A stretch of 64,000 nucleotides of DNA from Shewanella gelidimarina (GTDB lineage: Bacteria > Pseudomonadota > Gammaproteobacteria > Enterobacterales > Shewanellaceae). Position numbers and translations under genes: made by a program. Location: the NCBI RefSeq assembly GCF_023283945.1, contig NZ_JAKIKW010000006.1:143336-207335 (forward strand). The letters run 5' to 3'. The notes under the pieces are model-generated. The model was not told where the DNA came from, ran no database searches, and saw only the letters and a list, made by a program, of their open reading frames with translations. Shown in pieces: positions 7,780-15,199 of this stretch; position 1 is the first letter of the stretch, and each line of letters starts with the position of its first letter.

Positions 7780-8847
7780 ATGGAGTATTTTAAGTTGGCT
7801 GTGGTAATAAATAGCAAGACAAATAAAGTCATACTTATAACCGGTGGTTCAGGCTTTATCGGTTCTGCGTTAGTACGTTTTATTATTGAACAGACACAAA
7901 ATGAGGTTGTTAATATTGACAAGCTCACGTATGCGAGTTCACCTTCCGCGTTGGCCTGTATTGAACATAGCGCGCGTTATCAATTTATAAAGGGTGATGT
8001 ATGCGATCGGGTGTTACTGCTACGCGTATTGGATCAATTTAAGCCAGATGCCATTATGCATCTAGCAGCTGAAAGCCATGTTGATCGCTCTATCAGCGGT
8101 GCTGATGAGTTTATACAGACCAATATTGTTGGCACATTTACACTATTGGAAGCTTGTCGAGATTACTACTCGGCCTTGCAAGGTGATAAGCAGCAAAAGT
8201 TTCGCTTCCTTCATGTGTCCACTGATGAAGTGTATGGTGATTTACCTGATGGAGGTAGGTTCACTGAACAATCAAGCTATGCGCCTAGTTCGCCATATTC
8301 TGCGAGTAAAGCTGCCGCAGATCATCTTGTACGCGCTTGGTACAGAACATACGGCCTGCCAGTCGTATTATCAAACTGTTCTAACAACTATGGCCCATAT
8401 CAGCATGTTGAAAAGCTGATCCCTCTTACTATATCAAACGCACTTGAAGGCAAGTCAATTCCTATTTATGGCTCCGGTAAGCAGATAAGAGATTGGTTAT
8501 ACGTTGACGATCATGTACGAGCACTTTATCAGGTAGTGTGTCATGGGACATTGGGTGAAACTTATAATGTCGGTGGTAATACAGAGATGCAGAACATTGA
8601 TGTCGTCAAAGAGATTTGCAACATTCTTGAAGATGTCGCTGCGGATAACCCATATTCGCTGAAGGGTAGTGATAAGAGTGTTGACGGTTTTGCGAGCTTG
8701 ATATCATTTGTGAACGACAGGCCAGGTCATGACGTACGTTATGCTATTGACGCGAGTAAAATCGAAAAAGAATTGGGTTGGAAACCGCAAGAATCTTTTG
8801 AGTCGGGACTGCGGAAGACGGTTGAGAGCAGGTTTAGGGCCGGTTAG
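7780..8847 (+). CDS. rfbB: dTDP-glucose 4,6-dehydratase with C-terminus replaced by repeat sequence
   Basis: This SDR enzyme (RmlB) converts dTDP-glucose to dTDP-4-keto-6-deoxyglucose in dTDP-rhamnose synthesis. It shows the Rossmann motif [17 protein letters not shown], the STDEVYG motif with the Asp-Glu pair, SPYSASK (Tyr and Lys) and [13 protein letters not shown]. The family normally continues after GLRKTV with a WYL...WW segment of about 25-30 residues. Here the frame passes instead into the purine-rich array and ends ESRFRAG. The start at 7780 gives extra N-terminal residues; other starts close to the Rossmann motif are possible. Whether the shortened enzyme is active is unknown. Confidence 0.92.
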   Translation: MEYFKLAVVINSKTNKVILITGGSGFIGSALVRFIIEQTQNEVVNIDKLTYASSPSALACIEHSARYQFIKGDVCDRVLLLRVLDQFKPDAIMHLAAESHVDRSISGADEFIQTNIVGTFTLLEACRDYYSALQGDKQQKFRFLHVSTDEVYGDLPDGGRFTEQSSYAPSSPYSASKAAADHLVRAWYRTYGLPVVLSNCSNNYGPYQHVEKLIPLTISNALEGKSIPIYGSGKQIRDWLYVDDHVRALYQVVCHGTLGETYNVGGNTEMQNIDVVKEICNILEDVAADNPYSLKGSDKSVDGFASLISFVNDRPGHDVRYAIDASKIEKELGWKPQESFESGLRKTVESRFRAG

Positions 8848-9042
8848 AATCCGGTTAGAAGCCGGTAAAAGCTAAGACGGTTTAGAGACGGTTAGAGCTG
8901 GGAAGATTGAAGGCCGGGAAGGGCTGAGACGGTTTAGGGACGGTTAGATGCCGGGTAGAGCAGATGAAAGCCGATAAAGATTAGATTAAGGGCAGGGAAG
9001 AGCAAAGACGGTTTAGGGCCGAACAAAGCAAAGACGGTAAGA
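8811..9042 (+). repeat. Purine-rich repeat array (array 2, plus-oriented half)
   Basis: Units of the same family as array 1 (AAGACGGTT, AGGGCCGGTTAGA, GCTGAGACGGTTTAGGG) are read on the plus strand. The first units lie inside the rmlB frame and provide its TAG stop. The left edge coincides with the native codons for LRKTV, which already resemble a repeat unit. Confidence 0.88.
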
Positions 9043-9054
9043 TCGAATGTGCTG

Positions 9055-9200
9055 TTATCCGTTAGCCTTGCTTCGTCTTGGTTTGCATCGTTTTGGTTTG
9101 TACATCACAGCCTGTATCGTCTCAGCTTCTATCGTCTCAGCATTATCCGGCTTTAAATCGGCTCTTAACCGATTATCACCTTCTCAGCTTGTACAGTTTC
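9055..9200 (-). repeat. Purine-rich repeat array (array 2, minus-oriented half)
   Basis: Here the units are read on the minus strand (plus-strand text such as ATCGTCTCAGC and CGGCTCTTAACC). This half mirrors 8811-9042, and its outer edge overlaps the last codons and TGA stop of the minus-strand metallo-beta-lactamase gene. Confidence 0.82.
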
Positions 9201-10701
9201 CGCTCGCACCTATCTCGATTTTTGCATTGGGGAGTAGTTTTTTATATTCCTCTGCGAGTGCTGCTTTAGCTTCGCTATCGCCGTGTACAATACGGATTAG
9301 AGTGGGCTTAATGCGCATGCCTTTTACAAAGTTAATTAGGTTGTGTTGGTCTGCGTGGGCTGAATAGCCACTGACGGTATGGACTCCTGCTTTAATGGCT
9401 ACTCTCTTGCCATTTATGGTGCTGTAACCTCCGCGAGGGCCAAAGGTTTGGATCTCTCGTCCTGTTGTTCCTTGTGCTTGGTAACCTACAAATATGATAT
9501 CGGTTGTTGGCTCGCCGAGCAGCCTCGCTAAATAGTTTTGAATTCTTCCACCAGTACACATGCCACTCGCGGCAATAACTATCGCCGGTTTATTGCGCTT
9601 ACACAGGTAATCGATGGTTGCTAGGTGCTCTTGATGGCTGCCGACGGTATAAAGCTGCTCGAAGTCTAACGGGTGTCTGTGTTGAGTGAGCTTGCGTTTG
9701 GCTTCGTTGTCCCACAGCGTTTTAAACTGTAGGTAGTGCTCGGTAAACTTTGCGGCCATTGGCGAATCAATAATAACTTCAATATGTTGCCACATCTCAT
9801 TCTTATGCTGATATTGATGGATCAGCTGCTCTAGTTCATAAAGTAACTCTTGTGTTCGGCCAATACTAAAGGCTGGGATAAGTACCACGCCATTATCTGC
9901 AACAGACTTTTCTATTACCTTTCTTAAACTCTCGCTCCGCTGTTTACGTCCTTGATGGTTCTTATCGCCGTATGTTGACTCTATAACTAAAGTGTCTGCT
10001 CTATAAGGGCTTTTGGGACTTGCAAGCAACGGAGTATTAGTCGCACCTAAATCACCGGAAAATACTACTCTGTGCTTAGCTTTGTTCTGGTTGTTGTCTT
10101 GGCTCTTGTCTTTGTTCTTATTTGTGTGCTTATTTTTAGAGGCAGCACTATTGGATAGCTCTATTTCTACATAGGCGGAGCCAAGAATATGACCCGCGGG
10201 TTTAAATTTTGCTTTGGCTTGGTTATAGGTATTGGCTTGATGGCCTGGGTTCGCGTGATTCACTGCGTTGTTGCTGAGAGGGGAGTTGAGTTCTAAGGCA
10301 AACCATTGATTATATTCAATCGGTGTGATGAGTTGTTGCAGTTTTTTTAAGTAGAGCTTTATCATACGGTGGTTTTGGGTCACACCAATTTTTAGTGCGT
10401 CTTCAATAACCATTGGCAGTAGCGCTGCAGTGGCCACGGTGGCGTAGATAGGTTTGTTAAAGCCCGCTGCAAGCAAGTAGGGTATTCTGCCAACATGGTC
10501 GATGTGGCAGTGAGTCACAATTAGTGCTTGGATATTACTGAGTTCGAACTCTATCGGCAGTTGTTCAATGGCGCTTTTGCCCGCGGTTTCAGCTCCCTGG
10601 AATAGTCCGCAGTCAATGAGAATACTCGAGTGATCGTTGATATCAAGTTGGTGGCAAGATCCTGTGACGCCGTTGACTGCGCCGTGATGGATTATTCGCA
10701 T
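9184..10701 (-). CDS. MBL-fold beta-CASP RNA-processing exonuclease family protein
   Basis: The start at ATG 10701 is preceded by GGAG at 7 bases; a longer frame reaches 10770 without such a site. The metallo-beta-lactamase core shows VTHCHIDHVGR (the HxHxDH metal site) and FSGDLG. The beta-CASP part shows ESTYGDK, PAFSIGRTQELL, ASGMCTGGRI and SGYSAHADQ. Homologues are RNA exo/endonucleases of the Ysh1/CPSF73-like type. A lysine/asparagine-rich insert (NKHTNKNKDKSQDNNQNK) interrupts the MBL domain, and the last residues (CTS) come from array 2. The gene is a single cistron inside the polysaccharide region, with no obvious link to polysaccharide synthesis. Confidence 0.88.
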   Translation of the reverse strand: MRIIHHGAVNGVTGSCHQLDINDHSSILIDCGLFQGAETAGKSAIEQLPIEFELSNIQALIVTHCHIDHVGRIPYLLAAGFNKPIYATVATAALLPMVIEDALKIGVTQNHRMIKLYLKKLQQLITPIEYNQWFALELNSPLSNNAVNHANPGHQANTYNQAKAKFKPAGHILGSAYVEIELSNSAASKNKHTNKNKDKSQDNNQNKAKHRVVFSGDLGATNTPLLASPKSPYRADTLVIESTYGDKNHQGRKQRSESLRKVIEKSVADNGVVLIPAFSIGRTQELLYELEQLIHQYQHKNEMWQHIEVIIDSPMAAKFTEHYLQFKTLWDNEAKRKLTQHRHPLDFEQLYTVGSHQEHLATIDYLCKRNKPAIVIAASGMCTGGRIQNYLARLLGEPTTDIIFVGYQAQGTTGREIQTFGPRGGYSTINGKRVAIKAGVHTVSGYSAHADQHNLINFVKGMRIKPTLIRIVHGDSEAKAALAEEYKKLLPNAKIEIGASGNCTS

Positions 10702-10922
10702 ATTTATCTCCGTATCTATACCAAAATCGTTTGGGTAACCCCTTCCATGGATTAAACTAGAGTAATGCAAATATAATAGGATGCAAATATAACGGGCAGC
10801 AAAGGTGCTTAATGAGTGTTATTTTAATGATGGCCACTGTTGCTCTTGTTGCTGAACTTTAGCACCGAGTTTTTCTTTTGCTGTACTTTAGTTATTTTTC
10901 GCGCTTTTTACCATGAGATATT

Positions 10923-11462
10923 ATGAAACTCATTTCTACCGCTATTGCTGATGTGTTGTTATTCGAGTCCCAACGTTTCGGTGATGAGCGTGGTTTTTTT
11001 ATGGAAACCTTTCGCCAATCTCAGTTTGACAAATTGTTTGAGGGACTAGGATTAACAGCCCCCACTTTTGTGCAAGAAAACATGAGTCGCTCTGCAAAGG
11101 ATGTGTTGCGGGGACTGCATTTTCAAAAGAACCATCCTCAAGGCAAGCTTATTCGAGTGGTCGCCGGAGAGATTTTTGATGTGGCCGTTGATATTCGTCA
11201 AGGTTCGGTGACTTTCGGCCAATGGGTTGGTCAAATTCTGTCAGCTGAAAACCGCCTGCAACTGTATATTCCTGCAGGATTCGCACACGGTTTTTTAACC
11301 TTGAGTGATTCAGCAGACATTATCTATAAGTGCACAGATTACTATGCGCCTGAAGATGAGGGGATTATTGCCTGGAATGATACTGACATTGCCATCAATT
11401 GGCCGTTAGCGAAGGGCATTGTTCCGATATTATCGGATAAAGATGGGAAACAAAGACGGTAA
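10923..11462 (+). CDS. rfbC: dTDP-4-dehydrorhamnose 3,5-epimerase
   Basis: The protein has 179 residues, a cupin fold of the RmlC family. It shows ERGFFMETFR, the substrate and catalytic motif VLRGLHFQ (His), VAVDIRQGSVTFGQWVG, PAGFAHGFLTLSD and IAINWPL. It epimerises C3 and C5 of dTDP-4-keto-6-deoxyglucose, the step between RmlB and RmlD. After LSDKDG the frame ends KQRR with a TAA that lies in the repeat unit AAGACGGTAA, so the final few residues usual for the family are replaced. The gene stands alone; rmlB is 2 kb away and rmlD 23 kb away. Confidence 0.92.
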   Translation: MKLISTAIADVLLFESQRFGDERGFFMETFRQSQFDKLFEGLGLTAPTFVQENMSRSAKDVLRGLHFQKNHPQGKLIRVVAGEIFDVAVDIRQGSVTFGQWVGQILSAENRLQLYIPAGFAHGFLTLSDSADIIYKCTDYYAPEDEGIIAWNDTDIAINWPLAKGIVPILSDKDGKQRR

Positions 11463-11750
11463 AAACTAACAAAGACGGTAAAATCTTAGACGAACGGCCT
11501 ACGGCCTTACGGCACGTGACTTTGTCACTACGGAACGCTTCGCTTACGGTAAAAATAAAATCTTAGATGAACGGCCTACGGCCTTACGGCACGCGACTGC
11601 GTCACTACGGAGCGCTTCGCTTACGGTAAAAACTAGCAAAGACGGTAAAATCTTAGACGAAGGGCCTACGGCCTTACGGCACGCGACTTCGTCACTACGG
11701 AACGCTTCGCTTACGGTAAAAACTAGAAAAGAGCAAAGCGACGGTATAAA
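11452..11750 (+). repeat. Repeat array 3, plus half, with three long hairpin-rich units
   Basis: Short AAGACGGTAAAA units alternate with three longer near-identical units that begin AAAATCTTAG at 11481, 11558 and 11647 (periods 77 and 89). Each contains CGGCCTACGGCCTTACGG, a CGACTTCGTCAC-type dyad and GCTTCGCTTACGG. The stop codon of rfbC lies in the first short unit. Confidence 0.88.
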
Positions 11751-11910
11751 TGCCGACCTTCTCAGCTTGTTCGGCCTTTCCCTCGCTCTTAACCGTTTTG
11801 GCTCCAACCGGCTCTTGATCGGCTCCAAACCATCTTAGCTTGTACCGTCTCAGTACTTCTCGGCTTTAAACCTTCTCAGCTTATTCGGCTTTTCCCCTGC
11901 TCTTAACCAG
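11751..11910 (-). repeat. Repeat array 3, minus half
   Basis: This is the mirror-image half with purine-rich units on the minus strand (plus-strand text CTTCTCAGCTT, CGGCTTTAAACC, GCTCTTAACC). The outer edge supplies the final Ala-Gly codons and TAA stop of the glycerophosphotransferase gene. Confidence 0.82.
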
Positions 11911-13204
11911 CTTGCACCCACTCTTCTAATGCACGAAACGATTCGGTTTCATCTCCCCAAAACATCTTGTTTGCTGTTTGATAGTTTGCGCTGTATTTAT
12001 TGGTCAGAGCGTTAACCGAAGCGGGTTCTATCTGAAGTAATAACTCGTTGAACGTCAGGCACTCTGGTCCTAGTGTCGGTATTGAACTGGAATACTCATA
12101 CATTTCGCGGCAGTTTTGTTGATACTGCGCTTTATCGAATCGATAAAAACAGATGGGGATATTGAGTGGTAGTACATCAATAAACAGTGATGAATAGTCG
12201 GTGATCAGCAAATCGATTTCATGCAATATGCCATACACATCTTCCATCGCACTGATGTTTAATATGTTAGGTAGACTTGCAAGCTTATTGCCCATTTCGG
12301 CTTCATTCGGGTGTAATCTCAGTAAAAACAATTGATTATTTTTCTGCAGCTGTTCTGATAGCGCTTCCCAGTTAAACGCGGCAGTATAGGGCGTTTCATC
12401 TTCAAAGCGCTTACTTTCAAAAGCATCACGCCATGACGGGGCATACAAAATGACTTGTTGATAGCTTTGCCGAATACTTTCGTTCTCAACCTCACTCTGC
12501 ATTTTACTCTCTGTTTTACTCCCCATTTCAGCGCCTCTTTCGCTACACTTTACATTCTTCAGTAGCACGCCTGTTTTGATGGATTGCGCCTGATGTGGGG
12601 TTAATCGATAGTAATCGGTTCTGGGATATCCGCAGCGAAGTAAGTTGCTACTTTTGAGTCTAAATGCGCTGTTAAACAATTCATCAACTAGCGGGCTGGG
12701 GCTGAGCATTAGGTCGGGTTTAATCCGTTGTTGATGTGCATGCATGCTCTGTATAAACGTTTGAAATCGTGATGTTGGATTAAATACCTTCGCCATTGGG
12801 CCTGACGTAATATCGAACTCAATTCTCTTCATCGGCAGACCATGCCACAGGTTTACTTTTACAGCGCCATTTGCCAGCCATTGATTGATGTCACCTATAT
12901 AGCTGTTGTAAAAATAGTATTTGGCGGTTAATGCATGATACGCACCTTGGATTGACCAGCGGTAATAGACTTCACAACCATCACCTTGGAGCTGCTTGAT
13001 AATATCTTTATTAGCAGTGATCCAAATACAGCGGATGAATTGGCTCTGTTGCCAGTGTTTATAAAGGTATTTACTGTTATCGGAAAATAGCTCTTTATAA
13101 CTGCCAAATACGGCTTTATTTGCATTTCGAGGCGCAAGCGCTGATAGCCTATATACCAGCTTTCTGGTTGCTGCTTTAGCCCACTGCAAAGCCGAATTCT
13201 GCAT
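11903..13204 (-). CDS. tagF: CDP-glycerol:polyglycerophosphate glycerophosphotransferase (TagB/TagF-like)
   Basis: The protein has 433 residues and belongs to the Glyphos_transf family. It shows VNLWHGLPMKRIEFD, LFLLRLHPNEAEM and LLITDYSSLFIDV, the His and Asp/Ser motifs of CDP-glycerol-dependent transferases that add glycerol phosphate to a lipid-linked or growing glycan. Its ATG overlaps the tagD stop as TAATG, so the two genes are translationally coupled and the CDP-glycerol donor is made next door. It is probably peripheral to the inner membrane. The C-terminus ends WVQAG inside the repeat array. Poly-glycerol-phosphate is best known from Gram-positive teichoic acids; here it would decorate or build a capsule or O-chain. 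Confidence 0.88.
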   Translation of the reverse strand: MQNSALQWAKAATRKLVYRLSALAPRNANKAVFGSYKELFSDNSKYLYKHWQQSQFIRCIWITANKDIIKQLQGDGCEVYYRWSIQGAYHALTAKYYFYNSYIGDINQWLANGAVKVNLWHGLPMKRIEFDITSGPMAKVFNPTSRFQTFIQSMHAHQQRIKPDLMLSPSPLVDELFNSAFRLKSSNLLRCGYPRTDYYRLTPHQAQSIKTGVLLKNVKCSERGAEMGSKTESKMQSEVENESIRQSYQQVILYAPSWRDAFESKRFEDETPYTAAFNWEALSEQLQKNNQLFLLRLHPNEAEMGNKLASLPNILNISAMEDVYGILHEIDLLITDYSSLFIDVLPLNIPICFYRFDKAQYQQNCREMYEYSSSIPTLGPECLTFNELLLQIEPASVNALTNKYSANYQTANKMFWGDETESFRALEEWVQAG

Positions 13205-13626
13205 TATTTTTGCACCTTATTAGTGTCATTATTTGGCATTTTGGCCGCAAGGCTATTTTTGATCTCGGTTGAGGAGATCTCTCCAGTGCGACTTAGATAA
13301 ACAACATCGCACAGTATTGACAGTTCATCAAATTCTCCCTGCCAATCATCTCCCATCCCAAAAATACTGATATCGTGTTTACAGATATCTTTGGCCTTTT
13401 GCTGCCAATGGGTCTCTGGCACCACCATGTCGACGTACTGACACGCTTCAACAATTTCAGCGCGCTGCAGGTAACTAAAAAATGCTGCTTTACCTTTTAA
13501 CGCATTAAACTCATCCGTTGAAACGGCCACAATTAACTTATCCCCCAGGGCTCTAAGACGTTTGAACAGACGTACATGGCCATAATGAAATAGATCGAAG
13601 GTGCCGTAAGTAATAATCGTTTTCAT
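13204..13626 (-). CDS. tagD: Glycerol-3-phosphate cytidylyltransferase
   Basis: The protein has 140 residues, starting at ATG 13626 (MKTIITYGTFDLFHYGH). A GAGA sequence precedes it, and this start matches the family N-terminus; an upstream extension to 13686 is unlikely. The cytidylyltransferase signature is present: GTFDLFHYGHVRLF (the HxGH motif) and SSTEI near the C-terminus (RTGEISSTEI). It makes CDP-glycerol from CTP and glycerol-3-phosphate for the adjacent TagF-like transferase. The length and motifs are those of an intact TagD. Confidence 0.93.
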   Translation of the reverse strand: MKTIITYGTFDLFHYGHVRLFKRLRALGDKLIVAVSTDEFNALKGKAAFFSYLQRAEIVEACQYVDMVVPETHWQQKAKDICKHDISIFGMGDDWQGEFDELSILCDVVYLSRTGEISSTEIKNSLAAKMPNNDTNKVQK

Positions 13627-13719
13627 AATGTTCTCTCTTATATTCTCTAGATGAGCGCTAAATAGGGACTCGTTATCAATCAACATTCGTAGCAGTTACT
13701 GATGACTCGCTAATGATGG

Positions 13720-15189
13720 TTATTGCTTAACCGTGTTTATCGGTATTTTGTGTTTAACGGATTTGGCAAATATGGACATGGTGACTAACGACCAATATTT
13801 ACTGCGCTGGTTAATACAAAGGTATTCGGCTTCAACAAACTGACGCTCTTCTATAGGTGCTGCAGCGTCGATAACTAATTGCAATGGGCCGTATAGCCCT
13901 AATGATGTTGCCAAGCGGATTGGGTTAGGCTGTTTGGTTGTTTGTACTTTTGCCTCAAATGGCGTCGCACCAAATAGGGCGAGTCGGCCGGTAATGACCC
14001 AATAAAGCTGCGGTAGACGGGCGATAAATAACGGACTTAGATTCCAACGCCAAGTTGCTTTTTGTCCACCTTTGATAAAAATAAATTCTCTGATCAAAGG
14101 TTGCTTAGGCTGGGTGATTAGCGACATCAACATCAATAACGGCGCAAACAGCAAGCCGATAGAGAACATGACCAATGCTTGTAATCTATCCAATGTGGAG
14201 ACGTGTTGTAATGGCTGCAAACGGTTAGCGAGCTTGCCATTGTCAGAGATAATACTCGGGTCCGTGAGCGTTAAGTGGCCGCCATTTTCTGGCATGATCA
14301 GTAAGTCTTTACAGACAATGGCGTTACTGACATTGAGCCCCTGACCAATATAGGTATTGTCTAAAATAAGGCAGTTATTTAGACTGCAAGCTTTCTCTAC
14401 TAAGCAGTTTTTGCCGACGATAATGCTTTGCTGCATATCAACACTTTCATCTATCCAGGTATTTTTACCTATCACACCCCATGCGTCGTGCATTCTAAGT
14501 TGGCCGGTTTTGGTTTTAGCACCAAGGTAAAAACCCTGTACCTTGGAAGCACTGCTAAAGTATCGCCCTTTAGGGGTTATGCCGGTGAGCTTTGCTGACG
14601 CAATCGTTTGGTTGGCACTCATGTAATCTTGCAGAGAATCGAGCATAAAGCAGTCGCCGTGCAGAATTTGAGTGACACTTTGCGATTGCTCGGGACTCTG
14701 ATTCACGTTTTGGCTATTAGCTAATGGCCAGTTGAGATCTTCAGTAAAATGCTTGGCGCCAGGGAGCATCATTAGGCCTGCATTTTTGTTCGCTATTTTT
14801 GCAACTACGTGGCTAGTCATCATCTGTTGGCTAAATTGCACGAATGATTTGATGCAAGGGCTTCTCAACATATCGGCTCGCGCCAGCAATATTGCTTCAT
14901 TTGGGTTAAGCGCTAGCCGTGGCAGAATGTTGGATACTGCTTCTTGCTCACGACTTAAAAAATACTCAACGTTTAATCCCCATTTCTCGCCATTACCAAT
15001 GAGCTTTTCTATTGCTGCAGATTGAGCAGAGATAACAATTCTCACTCGGTCAATTTGGGCTTCGGCTAAATCTTCCAAGGTAAATTCAATCACCGCCTTA
15101 TTACCGACAGGCAAGAGTGCAGGGCAGTAATGCGCATGCAAGGGGGCGAGTTCATTACCATTTCGATTAGCGAATATGATTGCTTGCAT
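13720..15189 (-). CDS. Degenerate nucleotidyltransferase/left-handed helix protein with a sugar-transferase-like tail
   Basis: The start at ATG 15189 follows AAGGAGCTGACT. The N-terminal 230 residues have the fold pattern of NDP-sugar pyrophosphorylases (MQAIIFANRNGNELAPL, LLPVGNKAVIEFTLEDL). The signature GGxGTRLxPLT..PK is lost: GTR is replaced by GNE, and the active-site lysine position reads PAL. A hexapeptide-repeat-like part follows (VIGKNTWIDESVDMQQSIIVG). After a hydrophobic segment (LFAPLLMLMSLI) comes a tail reading RLPQLYWVITGRLALFGATPFE, which resembles the sugar-transferase motif LPQLWNVLKGDMSLVGPRP without the acidic dyad. I expect a non-catalytic partner or scaffold rather than a working enzyme. 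It is the gene directly after the PGT fusion (10-bp gap). Confidence 0.6.
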   Translation of the reverse strand: MQAIIFANRNGNELAPLHAHYCPALLPVGNKAVIEFTLEDLAEAQIDRVRIVISAQSAAIEKLIGNGEKWGLNVEYFLSREQEAVSNILPRLALNPNEAILLARADMLRSPCIKSFVQFSQQMMTSHVVAKIANKNAGLMMLPGAKHFTEDLNWPLANSQNVNQSPEQSQSVTQILHGDCFMLDSLQDYMSANQTIASAKLTGITPKGRYFSSASKVQGFYLGAKTKTGQLRMHDAWGVIGKNTWIDESVDMQQSIIVGKNCLVEKACSLNNCLILDNTYIGQGLNVSNAIVCKDLLIMPENGGHLTLTDPSIISDNGKLANRLQPLQHVSTLDRLQALVMFSIGLLFAPLLMLMSLITQPKQPLIREFIFIKGGQKATWRWNLSPLFIARLPQLYWVITGRLALFGATPFEAKVQTTKQPNPIRLATSLGLYGPLQLVIDAAAPIEERQFVEAEYLCINQRSKYWSLVTMSIFAKSVKHKIPINTVKQ

Positions 15190-15199
15190 AGTCAGCTCC

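Noticed and set aside
9047..9367. Plus-strand open frame of 106 codons
   Set aside because: It covers the array 2 minus half and the 3' end of the MBL gene in antisense; no protein-like features.
10829..10850. Sigma-54-like TGGCC...TTGCT upstream of rfbC
   Set aside because: The spacing between GG and GC is 2 bp too short.
11544..11828. 94-codon minus-strand open frame with repeated SEA.RSD.VACRKAVG
   Set aside because: It is a translation of the long units in array 3. The same peptide appears wherever this DNA repeat occurs, so it is not a gene.
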